NCBI GenBank assembly: GCA_964023205.1
Contig: OZ026834.1
Coordinates: 32,898,756-32,962,755, forward strand
Direction: 5' to 3'
DNA: 64,000 nucleotides
Source: Lutraria lutraria
Lineage: Eukaryota > Mollusca > Bivalvia > Venerida > Mactridae
The translations under genes were made by a program, and so were the position numbers. Below the pieces are notes generated by a model. That model was not told where the DNA came from, did not search any database, and was given only the letters and a program-made list of their open reading frames with translations. This document shows positions 11,035 to 22,456 of the stretch, piece by piece (within the stretch, counting starts at the first letter, position 1; the number at the start of each line of letters is the position of its first letter).

Positions 11035-13118
11035 ATGAAAGCAATTATACAGAGGGTCACAAAAGCTAGCGTTTCAGGTAGAAATTTCTTACTTTGACTA
11101 TTATATCTAGCAGTTGTCCGATTGCACATCTGTAGTGTGTTTTCGCGACTAAAGGTATCACAACAATAATTGTATAGGCATGACACCATCAAATATTGTT
11201 TTCTCAACAAAATGCATTGTTGACATATGAACTTGGAAAGTGTTATTGTTTTATGATTCAAATCTTAAAAGAAATCTACGTAATATTATTAATGCATTAT
11301 GGCTAAATTCAAAATGCTTCATGACATGCTGTCATTTCCAATCAACATACAAAATTACAAGATGGAAGTACTGCAGGGCCTCGATCGGCCCTACTAGTCT
11401 CATTGGTATACTAATTTTTCCCCGGCCCCTGATTGCCCTATAGTATTTTGTTAGCTTATAGTCCAGACTCGATGCTACAGGTAACTAGTTTATTCACCTT
11501 ATGTTTCTAACTTGTAACTAAATCCAGAGTTAGAAAATAATTGGGGACATATTGTTGATTAGTTTTTAATTGCTTGACTTTACATATTAAATGGAGAGTT
11601 TAACTGTTAAATGTTCTAGTTGATGGACAGACTGTGAGTAGTGTGAAGAATGGTTTATGTGTCCTTGTTGGTATAAGTCGAAAGGATGCTGCAAAAGATG
11701 CAGACTGGTTGTAAGTATTAGAACTTTTTTTAACAAATAAACATACTGCATGTCCAATAAAGCTTGAAAGCTGTCAACAATTTCATTAATTGTTAGCCCA
11801 CATTTTCTATCACTGATACTTGATCATCGTGCTTGATTGAAAATTTTACTTACAATGAATTAACCTACAGTACAATCTCTCCAGAGCAGCCCTCTCTTAA
11901 GCAACAACCTCGCTTCAACAACAGCAAACTTCCAAAGGGTGTTGCTCTGGAGAGGTTGCACTGCACATATATGTGTTCTGTTGATGATGCACATCATTTA
12001 TTAGTCAATACTTATTGTGATTGGCATGTGTACCAACTTGATAGTTTGATTTGATTGATTCATACACTTATTTGATATCATGATAATCAACCCAGAAATG
12101 TGGTTTATTTCAGAGCTAGAAAAATATTAAATCTGAGACTATTTGATGATGATGATGGTAAACGATGGTGCAAGAGTGTCGTGGACAAACAGTATGAAAT
12201 CTTGTGTGTTAGTCAGGTAATTCAATCATGTTTAAATTCTACTGTTATAAGCTTTTAGCTTGAAATATTATGACTATATACTGACTCCTTTTTAAGATGT
12301 AATGGTGTTTAATTACATGCTGCTTTATAGTATTGGTAAAACATTTCTATGTTTACAGTTCACATTATGTGTTCAACTGAAGGGAAATAAACCAGACTTT
12401 CATGATGCTATGGGTCCGGACCAGTCTCAACAATTCTATGAAGACTTTTTAAAACTCCTGAGACAAAACTACTCAGAGGAAAAAATAAAAGGTAACATCA
12501 TTTTCTAGTGTTAAGGAAATACCATTAACAAAACAAAATTAAAACCATTTGTAACATTAGAGTTGTTAATTAGAGTGAAATCAGTCTTGTAGATTTATCG
12601 ATAGAATGAAATGTAGCACTAAAATTTTTTTAGAACTCTCAAAGTTAATTTTATTCAATCATGTAGATATTTTTTCAGATGGTGTATTTGGTGCAGATAT
12701 GATTGTTAGCATAGATAATGATGGTCCAGTAACTATACCATTGGAATCACCTGCTGGTTTACCTGTAAGTTTACCAAAATGTACTATATATGTGTATTGT
12801 CTTTTCTACTATTTTGTACATGTTCCTTGGTTCTAAACATTTAAATGAATTAACTTATTAGATATGAATATGCAATATTTTATGTAAAAATTGAAATAAA
12901 AATAATAATCCAAATTTGTTGTAACAATGATAGAAGTCAAGATAAGTTGATCAATTGTTCATATCTGTGTGTATTTCAATGTTTAATATTTAATTTTTAA
13001 GGAGCTAAAGGTCAGGAAACCTCAGAATAACAAGAAAACAAGTGGAAGTAATCAGGAACAGACAAATACCACAGATACTGTATTAAGTGAATCTCAAGGT
13101 GCTGCCAGTAGCAGTTGA
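11035..13118 (+). CDS. DTD1: D-aminoacyl-tRNA deacylase 1 (DTD1), complete
   Basis: Hydrolyses D-amino acids (and glycine) mischarged onto tRNA, acting as a homodimer. Six coding exons: 11035-11077, 11620-11710, 12114-12216, 12359-12491, 12679-12764, 13002-13118; all frames join, giving 190 residues. It begins MKAIIQRVTKASVS like all DTDs. The exon 3/4 junction forms the SQFTL active-site motif, followed by the GNKPDFHDAM block, and exon 5 holds NDGPVTI, the Gly-cisPro motif that enforces chirality. A Thr after SQF (not the PQAT of DTD2/ATD) and the animal-style Ser/Thr/Gln-rich tail (SGSNQEQTNTTDTVLSESQG) identify DTD1. An AATAAA follows at 13261. It is divergent to CFAP70 and convergent with the BTB gene. 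Confidence 0.95.
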
Positions 13119-13260
13119 TGATAAATTCTCTTATTCATAGATTCATCATTTTACCTTATTGAACTGATTGACGTGAATGAAACATATTTTTATTGGATGC
13201 AATAATTACGTCTACTTGTGATGATATATTTAACATATACCCTGATTGAACCTTATGTAT

Positions 13261-13266
13261 AATAAA
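13261..13266 (+). terminator. Polyadenylation signal of DTD1
   Basis: AATAAA lies 143 bp after the DTD1 stop codon, with T-rich sequence downstream (13310-13330). It is the first canonical signal after the gene. Confidence 0.6.
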
Positions 13267-13436
13267 CTAATCTTCTGCTATTTGAGTAAACTGTATGCTT
13301 GTTTAATGAAGAAGTTTTTCTTCAATTTTAGGGTGTCTCCGTGTTTCATTTTTTAAGTACATTAGCAAACTTTCTGTAGTTAATCCTGAAAATCAATTGT
13401 TACCCAATGTGTCCATTTTGTCTTTGTGAATTTAAC

Positions 13437-13575
13437 AGTGAAGGATGACCCCAAGCATACACCTGGGTAAAAAATTCACTGACCTTCTGTAAGCCAGCTA
13501 AGTAAGCCAGCTTCCTCACATGTGAACTTTGTCTGGTCCCGCAGGGGATTCAATATCACATCAGTAAGAAGCGTT
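13437..13575 (-). mobile_element. tRNA-derived SINE copy 1
   Basis: Shares with the copies at 37229, 42118 and 58270 the core TTCCTCACATGTGAA, the preceding AAGCCAGC and the block GCATACACCTGGGTAAAA. The orientation is reversed relative to the copy at 37229. The tRNA-like head is mostly lost here. The conserved order of blocks across four dispersed loci is the evidence for one retroposed family. Confidence 0.6.
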
Positions 13576-13628
13576 TATTTATTGTTCAAATATTAAATGA
13601 TGGATATGTATATACCCATAAAATACTT

Positions 13629-14156
13629 AAAGGGGCATGCCCTGGAACTGCTGTGCCTTGGGTTTGATAAACCAAAAATGCGTTTATCACTTGTATAAAC
13701 AACTATTACCGAAAAGTCAAAGAAGAATGTGCCTTCAAGAATGGCCCTATAACGCGCGCGTGGGTATTTATATGCCGGTTTAAATAAAAGGCTGTAATTG
13801 ACAACAACGATATTTCCGATTCATCTGAGAATTTAACTTAGCGTTCGTGCTGCCTCTCAAGCAGCAAAACAATGATATTTACCTATAATTGATCGATAGA
13901 TAAGCTTTATGTCGCAAAAAATGAATATGACATGAGCAATACTTACCATTTCACAGTTTGTTGACATTTTTTCCGCTTTTGACAGATCCCGAAAGGGTCG
14001 AGTTAAGAAAATGACGAATATGAAATGTGTATTTTGAGTCAACTAGCGGGATATTTCGTAAATATTTTACAGGACTTTCATTAATTGATTTAGGCATTCA
14101 AATGGTACCAATTTGATTTATATTCGAGACACTTCAGTTCCAGGGCATGCCCCTTT
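13629..14156. mobile_element. 528-bp element with 22-bp perfect terminal inverted repeats
   Basis: The left end (13629-13650) and right end (14135-14156) are exact reverse complements over 22 bp. Each end contains the GGGCATGCCC palindrome. The interior has no open frame, is richer in CpG than its flanks (GCGCGCG near 13754), and carries its own splice-like signals. No clear target duplication is visible (flanks ATACTT and GTAATA). It looks like a non-autonomous DNA transposon; it lies between the convergent DTD1 and BTB genes. Confidence 0.65.
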
Positions 14157-15184
14157 GTAATAAATTCTCTGAAACCATTTGATTTTTGTATTTCTCTACT
14201 ACAATTATACTCAGGTATTCAATCATCTAATAACAGGGTGAACCAAGCTATTTTCTACACTGACTTTGATGTTGCAATAATTGATATCGACCTTCTCTGT
14301 GATAAGTATAATGAGTAATATGAGTCAGAGTACTGATGGCATTATTTAATCATCATTTAAGTGACTCGATGATGGTTAATTTGAAAAGAAAGGAATTGAA
14401 CAAATACTAATATAGACGGTAATTTTATTAGAAAAGCAATCACCAATGCTTCTACAATTAAACAGATGAAACATTGGAAAACATCAAACAATGAAAAATA
14501 AAGTAAACATGAATTTTTCTTAGAAATATACCCCAAAACACTCAATAATGTAGATCACCCATGAACAAAGAAAATCGAAACTGACGAAGAGGACTATTTC
14601 TAATTTAGACTCTTAATCAATTGGTGAAGAGATTTAATTTCATTCATTTTAAATAATAAATAAGATTTTTTAAAAGTTATTTGTGAAGTGAAATAATAAT
14701 ATTTGGCTCAAATTCACACAATGCATGGATAAACAGATAAATGAAATGTCTAAATTGACAATAAATAAAAACAGCACCAAGGAGTGACTATCATAAAAAA
14801 TATTTCATTTGAATGAAAAAAAATTAAAACATTCTTAGTAGTACACATTTTCTGCCAATTTCACATAAAAATTGTGCTTCATATTTGCAATTTTGAATAT
14901 GTAGGCAAGATTTTTTTACATGATGAATGAAGAACAGTAAAATTCAATAAAAATTGGTACACTTGATGTCACTATCGTATAGAGGAATCTCTTTAAATAG
15001 ATGTTGTTAATAAGTATTACACAATAAAAACAAACAAATATTTCTGTCAATAATGGTAACATGTGAATAAAGCACATTTGATAAGACTGAGATAATCAGA
15101 AACATGTATAAAAGTAAAAATACTACAAGAAAGCCTGTGAAACTTCTATAACATGAGAATGATGAGACCATGGATGTAGTACAT

Positions 15185-18100
15185 TCATTCATTTACTTGG
15201 TTAAATGTAGGATTCCGCACCAATGCCACACATGGAGGTTTTGGGAGGATTTGTCTATAAGGGGAATTACTCGATACAGTATGAGGAGGAGTGTCTATAG
15301 CTTTAATAACGTAACTAACTGGGTTACATATCAGGGAATCCACTTTCTGTTTCTTAGATAACCTAACTCTCTTTTTCTTTGAATTATCATCAGACTTTTC
15401 GCTGGTATTTTTCTTTTTGTATTTTCTTGTTTTCTTATCATTAAATCTTGTTTCATCACAATTATGACCTTGGATATGGTTAAGAGGACGTGATAACAAC
15501 ATTGATGACAGCACAGGGGTTGGCGATTTTTTTACTGTTTCAATTGAAGTGTGTGACTTTATTGATACAGATGGTAAGGTTTTTAATGATGATGACAGCA
15601 GTACTATCTGACTACTGGAACTACCTGACACAGCAGGAAGTGATGGAATTGGCAAAGGTGTAAAAATTGGGGATAAATAATTTTTGGAAGTAGGCTTTGT
15701 TGACCAGGAAGAGAGTGTTAATGGTTCAACAAATGATGGTGGTGTGATGGAGGCGGTAGATGCAACAGTGTTAACTGGTAAATCACAAGTTGAAGTTACA
15801 GGTGTCTGATCTGTAGACGGCCTCGGTGAATTTAACGTATTTGACAAAACTGTGGTTGATTTACTACAGGTAGAAATAGCACATTTTGGATTTACAGTTG
15901 TGTTTGCTGAAGTTTTCCCAAAGACTAGCACACTAGATGGAGCAATTGCAACACTTTGAATATTATTGTGTGATGGTTCAGATTTAAAATCAAGATCATA
16001 TACACCGTTTTTTGACCTAGTATGTGATCTTCTTTTGGCAGCTTGTTTACCATTTACTAAAACCATTTTGTGATTTAGTCTTGATGTTCTTGCTCTCTGA
16101 GTAGCAATCTGTTTCCTCAGTTCAGATAGATTAGTCCTACAGGATTTTAATACAGGAGGTTTTAACACCACTTTGGTTTGTATGACATCATTAGCAGTAA
16201 AATTGCTAGACGATGACTTCACCTCATCAGAAGTCTTCCTTCTATTTGTTGCATTAGTAAAAAGTTTCACTTTAAGCTCATCACCACCATTGTTTAGACA
16301 CTTTTTATCCTTCATAGCATTAAAACCTTCCTTCAAAGATGCTTTCAATTCCTTCCTAGAATCTATTGTTCTGTTGTCACAATCAGGGTCATCTTTAATG
16401 TCCAAAACCACTTCCATTTCTGCTTCCTGCTCTGGTTCATTTATTACTGGTACAGACAAGTGGTTATTGCTGTTTGAAGCGACTGAACTTTGTTTATTAC
16501 ACTGTTTATTGTTTGTTGTGTTCGTCAAATTAGTTGCATCAGTCAGTTTAAAATTACTAGTAGATGGTTCATCAAACAATTTTACTCTCAACGCAGACAA
16601 AGGAACATCATCAAGGCTAGCTTCTCCAACATCATCTTCATGTTTGTTCTGGAGTTCATCATTTCCTTTCATATTCAAAGCCATGCCCGATACAGAATTT
16701 GTTGTGTCCTCAGTAAGGTCTGTCACAACTGGAACACTGCCATTGATATCAGAATCCAAAGCGGATCCATGCATTGTTTCTATCTGGTTGGAGTTTTCAT
16801 ATTTCCTTTTCTTAATATCTGACATATTTACACTGTTATTGGCTTTAAGATTTTCTAAAATCACAGATTCATCAACAGATTTTCTTTTTCTCAGTAAATC
16901 AGTGTCCGGTGTACTTTGCCATCTCTTCCGAGCAAACTTTTCATCAGTTTTTGGCAATAGTGAAACAGAATATCTAGGACTAATACTGGTAGATGTAATT
17001 GTTGGGTGTTCAACTTGAATAATATGCTTTCCTGTTTGAATGGAATGACTCAATATGCGAAGTGGGAATCTTATCATGGTAACTGGTACTTTTGGTAATA
17101 TTGCACATTGCTGTCTTATAGAATTAGTTTGGTTAGTGACCTTTTGAATAGGATACACATTGACTGTAGGAACATTTTTAAGTGTATCAGCATTTGATGC
17201 AGCAGTCTTTGAACTATTTACTTGATCAGTACATTTAAGATCCTTATTCAGAACTTCCGAACTTTGTACTCTGACATCAGAAACTGAATCAGCTTTCAGC
17301 TCCACAGATGTTTCATCTGTTGCCCGACTATTAGCTGCAGAGTCAGATTTTCCCCTTTCTGTATTGATTTGTACTCTTTCATTTCCTTTCAATTTTCCAC
17401 TTTTATTAATTACACTATTACATACTAGTGCTGGTGTTAATGTAAGAACTTCAGATACTGGTATAATGCATTCATCCGAAGATGAGTTTATAACGGATTC
17501 AGTTTGTGCTAGAAAGTTCAATTGTTTATTGTTAAATTTTTTCATACTTGAAGGAGACCTTACAACCACTTCAGATGATTCGTCATCAATATCAATAACA
17601 TCATCAATGACTAAATTATTGTCTGTATTACAATCTGGTACAGCTTTGCGTTTAACAGATTTTCCAAACTGATTTTTCACTTTCTCTTTTAACTCTTTAA
17701 TATTATCAACACTGCCTACATCACCAATACTAGTTACATTTTGGTTAGTTTGAGAACTTCCCAGTGTGTTCATTTGGCTTCCAGTACAAGTGTCTATGTT
17801 TTGATGTGACATTTTAAGAAAGGCTGTAGCATTTTCAGTGAGCACATCACATTCAGACAAATCAGAGGGAGACGTGCCATCTATCTTTTCAAATTCAAGT
17901 TCCTTTATCTGAGAATAAACATTTTCATTTCTCTTGCAATTAAGAATGTCAGCCAGAACAGGATTTTCCGTTCCTATTTTAGACCTTTTAGATTCTTTCT
18001 TAAACAGAGATTTTCTTTTAGATTTTTGCTCCGCTGAAGCTGGCTTAACTTCAGTTGTCTTTCTATTACAGTAATCATAAGAAACATCACTAGATGTAGT

Positions 18101-21100
18101 TGCCTTCGGTAATAACAAATTTTGTTTTAAACGATTGGATAACACAGCATTGAAGTCGGTGCACAAGGTTGTTTTTGATGTGTAAGTAACGCAGGTATCA
18201 TTCATCAACTTAGAAGTTGTTGCGTTTGTGTTTGTCAGAGTCCTGCTAGTTTCAGTGTTTGTTGTGCTCAATCCAATATTGCAGCTAAGTTTAGCTGCTT
18301 CAGTTTCTGATTTCGACCTTGATTTAACATTGTTACGAAAATCAGTTTGACTAACTGTCGATGCTGATGATGATTGAACCTGCGTTGACAATTTTGCAAC
18401 ACAAGTAAAGCTGCATGTCTCAGAAATGTTCTGATTTATACACTTGGTAACAACTTGGTTTGTTGTAGCAGGCATTTCATCAGATGACTGATTTTCATGC
18501 ACAGTTCCGTCAAGTTCAGAAACAATAACATTTTGATTTACTTGCATGGTTTCATTATTCAAATCATCAATATCCTGATCTTCATTTATCACAAGTTTTG
18601 ATTGACATTCAAGTTCACCAGTCTGATTTTCTATTATCTTATGTCCTGCTTCAATATCTTCCTCACTAAAAGAGTGGTCTTTTGTTTGGTTTAATTCTTC
18701 ATTTAAGTCATTAGTACACTGATGTCTTACATTCTCTGACACACAATTTACACCATCACCAATTTGTTCTGTTGGTCCAATTAGATCTGAAACATCATTC
18801 ACTTCATTAGTAACTGCTTGTTTGATACTCAATTTAACAGGCAACCAATCCATAGCTTCTTTTGGTCCATATTTTTTATTCAGTTCATCAGCACCCTTAC
18901 CTGCCACCACAGGCTTCGTTGCATTTTCTACTTCACTGACTTGCACAGTCTTACTTAGTATTTCTTCTAATGGAGCATTTGACACAGAATCAGTCTGTTT
19001 CTTTGCATTATATACATCAACAGGTAAAGTTGAGACCTGACGTTCATTGTCAATAGTAGAAATTGTTGCACACATAATACTAGACTTTACTGCAGAAGCG
19101 TATGATTGCACAGAACCCCTTGGGAACATTTGATTTTCACAAGAGGAGGAGGGTACAGACTTCAAGAATAATGCAGAACTTTCAGTATTATGACAGTCTA
19201 TGGAATCAGTAATAGTAAGTCCACTCAGCGATGCTGGAATGCTAGTCATTCCACTTTCACATAAAGTTAACTTTCCTTGAGAGGTTACAGCTGCATTCTC
19301 ACTGGGTGTGAATAGGCTTCCTGACTTAATTACACTGTCTGTTATTACTTCTATCCCACTGTGAGATACTGATGCATCAAAAGAACCAGAATTTATAGTG
19401 CTGACAGAATGTACACATAACCCAGAAGTGGCCAATTCAGGAATATCTGAAGACAAGTTAGATGTTTCAGCAGCAGGGTTTGTGCAAGTGCCAACATCTG
19501 GTTCTGAAGTTGATATTACAGAGATTGACACAGTGCTAGTTTCTGCTTGATTAGATGTGTTGGAAAATTTGTTTGTAGATTCTAACAGAGCACTAGCAAT
19601 AGAATTACATGGTTCAACATTTAGATTATCACAAGACTTTGAAGATATTTCAAATGTTGATTTGTCCATTTTGTCTAATTCTGATGACAGTTCAATGCCA
19701 GTCACAGTTGGTGCTTCAGATGATACTGAATAGTTCAAGCTTTCTTTCACCTTTTGATAAACTCTTTCAACTTCATTCATATCTAAATCATTTTTAACTG
19801 TTTCACTATCAGATTCAAGTTCTTCCTTAAGATCCTGTAACAATGATTCATTTATGTTATCACTAGCACTGCCCAATCTTTTTCTACAATTTTCCGACTC
19901 TTCGTTTGTGAGGATGTCGGTCTCAGAGTTTGATCTTTGATTACATGTAGATTGTTGGACTGCCCATAATGGTGGTTCAGATCTAAACTCGTCTGGTTCT
20001 TCTTTTACAGAACACTTTTCTGATGGTGGTAAATTCACAATATCTACTGAACTACTAACATCATCAGTGACTGTATAAATACATGTAGAACCTGAAGTTG
20101 GAATTTCATTTGTTGACTGAACCTTTCCATTATCATTCAATGCATCTTCGATATCCTCTGTTTGTTGATCAACTTCTGTTTTGATAGGGGAATCATCAAA
20201 TGTGAATCCACCAACCTCATCCAGTAAATATGTCATGTCTAGTTTCTCAAGTGCTGATAGTAAGAGGTCATACCTGAAACAGGAAAAGATAAAAATCATA
20301 CAATACCTGTATACTGATCACAAAATAAACATAATGATGACTAAAATTAAAGTATGTACAGTCAAACCTGTGTTAGCAGAATAACTGATGAATCCAAATA
20401 TGGGCCACCCTGTGAACAACAGCCATTCTTTTACAAACTATCTTTGATTTTTTTAACATAACATTTATTAACAAAACATCCCCAAAAGGACACCTGTTAG
20501 GTCATACTTTGTATTTATTTCCCAAAGGTGGCCTTTGTTCACAGGTTTGACTGTATTAATAGATAAGGAATGGCTTCACTTAAGATGCAAATTAAAGATA
20601 CATTAGTGTCATTCAATCCATTATTTTTTACATACTTGTATTACAGTTTTGAAACAACTGAATGTATACAACTCAAGTATGTGACCACCACATAGCACAT
20701 GCAAATTGATGGTTTTTTTTCGTTGCTAATTTCAAGTATACTAAAGTGTTTGTCTATGTATGTTTGAGTACATACTACATTTGCTAAATACTAAACAAGA
20801 AGCTGCGTTCAATGAACGCACATGCTCATGGTGGCAGCTTGACTTAATCTTGTACGTACAGACAATAATCACTGCTTCTGATCATTTCATGTCAGGGGAA
20901 TAAAAATAAGCACTCTAATCATAACTGTATTTTTTTTAAACAGACAGAGCAACCAGATTATATTACAGTAACAAATAACACCATGTAACACTATTAAGCA
21001 CTATCCAGCCAAACACTGAGTCAGTAAAACTAAGGTACCACTACATATTACTTAAACAGCCAGGGAAAAATTTGCGACTACAAAGCCATACAATGTATCT

Positions 21101-21449
21101 TCTGCCACTAGACAGTATAGAATGATATTACAGACACATTGACTTCTAAATAGCAATGATTAACTTACTCTCTCTTTTTAGTGACAAGCACACCATACAT
21201 GAATTCAATCAATAACTGAAGTTCACTGGAAGACAAATGTGAAAGGTACATCTTCTTCTTTGACAAACATCTTATATCGGAAGAGTAAGCATGTTGAACA
21301 GCTAGCAAAAAATGTTTCTGGTTCAGTGCAGTAAAGACAATCTGATGAATGTCATAAGTTTTATTGTCACATGAAACCAGTTCAAGATCACACTGGACAT
21401 TCTTCAGTCGTAGCTCATTGAGCCTCTTCATCATCAAGTCGCCCAACAT
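15185..21449 (-). CDS. Long BTB-like domain protein with disordered, SUMO-motif-rich tail
   Basis: Two coding exons: 21449-21169 and 20273-15185. They join as ...TKKRE|YDLLLSALEKL, giving 1789 residues. Residues 1-110 resemble a BTB/POZ fold: the stretch CDLELVSCDNKTYDIHQIVF, then LSHLSSSELQLLIEFMYG, then the closing helices YDLLLSALEKLDMTYLLDE. The usual HRAVL-CSPYF signature is replaced, so it is divergent. The remaining ~1,680 residues are Ser/Thr/Asn/Asp-rich and largely disordered, all in one exon. SIM-like strings occur (NLVIDDVIDIDDE near 17580-17620; VVTDLTED near 16710-16735; EVVLDIKDD) with psiKxE sites (IKTE, VKEE, FKSE). A basic cluster of Lys/Arg ends about 52 residues before the C-terminus, probably a nuclear localisation signal. 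I do not recognise an orthologue. A splice acceptor at 21456-21457, six bases upstream of the ATG, implies a non-coding 5' exon. Confidence 0.85.
20359..20553. mobile_element. CAGT-family MITE, TA target duplication
   Basis: Ends are CAGTCAAACCTGTG... and ...CACAGGTTTGACTG, flanked by TA on both sides (20357-20358, 20554-20555). Interior blocks GGCCACCCTGTGAAC and GGTGGCCTTTGTTC face each other, so the whole unit can fold back. It lies in the intron of the BTB gene. TA duplication with CAGT ends fits the Tc1/mariner-pogo group. Confidence 0.8.
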
Positions 21450-21639
21450 TTTGATCTGTAAATGAAAGCGTTCAATTATCATCATTTAAAGATCAGGAGT
21501 GTATGTGTATACTTTTAAGTGAAGAATTAAAAGAACCAATAATAAATTATGTTAAGCAATACATTTTACCAGATCACAAGGATACTCAGAACATTTTTCC
21601 TCTCCCCTATATGGATTTTACTATTTATGCAAACTAGAG

Positions 21640-22085
21640 CTGTCACAAGGTGACAAATAGCCCCACAAGCTGCATATATATAGACCTCGGAGCAACATTT
21701 TGTGTACAGCCATGGGAGTTGCGCTCAATACATCATCTAGTGGTGGTTAAATTTGCAGTAAGTTATTTCAAAATTCTCCAATCAATGACAAAATTACAGA
21801 GCAGACAGGCCAAAAGGACCAAAATTATGACCGTTGAACTCTAAGTGTGATCTTGGATCTACAGCCAAGGGACAGATCCTCTAGTGGTGGTTAAGATTTG
21901 TGGTAAGTTATTTCAAAATCCTTCGATGAATGACGAAGTTACAGAGCGGACACAATTAATTTGTGACAGACAGATACTCATTAACTGTGTATTTTACCTG
22001 ATTTAATTTTACATTGTTATTATACCCCCACTAAATTGTAGAGGCTGTATAGTTGGTCTGTCTGTCACAAATTGAATGTATAGAA
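21640..22085. repeat. Compound interspersed repeat with an internally duplicated module
   Basis: Two modules about 142 bp apart share CTCTAGTGGTGGTTAA, GTAAGTTATTTCAAAA and GACRAARTTACAGAGC (21734-21811 and 21876-21953). They are followed by TTTGTGACAGACAGA (from about 21960), reappearing inverted at about 22058-22074. The opening GAGCTGTCACAAGGTGACAAATAGCCCC and ACCTCGGAGCAACATTTTGTG look like a repeat type I associate with bivalve genomes (recollection, not checked). It lies between the divergent BTB gene and CGRRF1. Confidence 0.6.
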
Positions 22086-22456
22086 CAGTCTCATTTATCT
22101 GTATTGAAATGTCAACAAATGAACTGTTGAATAAACCGCACTGGATTTCCGAAAGTGTACACAACACTCAACAGACATTAGTTTTTCATAAAGTTGACCG
22201 GTACTTACATGTAGATATTAATTTAGCAAGTACAAATGAAAAACTTTTGTAACATTCGTTACGGCCATCGAGGCCAAGGTGCCGATAAACCAATGGTGCT
22301 CGCGGTTTCTTCTGACCTAGATTCAATTGATCCAAGCAGAATTTCAGATACAAGTTAGACTGTCCAATCAGAACGCTTGTTACATATAATTAGGCCAACC
22401 ACTACTAAATTATGGACTCTTCTTAAAGGAGGTAGAGGATAAAAACAAATCCAAAT

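Noticed and set aside
11374..11445. GGGCCTCGATCGGCCC palindrome region in DTD1 intron 1 as a transposon end
   Set aside because: The opposite end (CGGCCCCTGATTGCCC) does not pair well and no target duplication is visible.
16173..17018. 281-codon open frame on the plus strand
   Set aside because: Exactly antisense to the large BTB-gene exon and explained by its biased Ser/Thr/Asp codons; no splice signals or family features.
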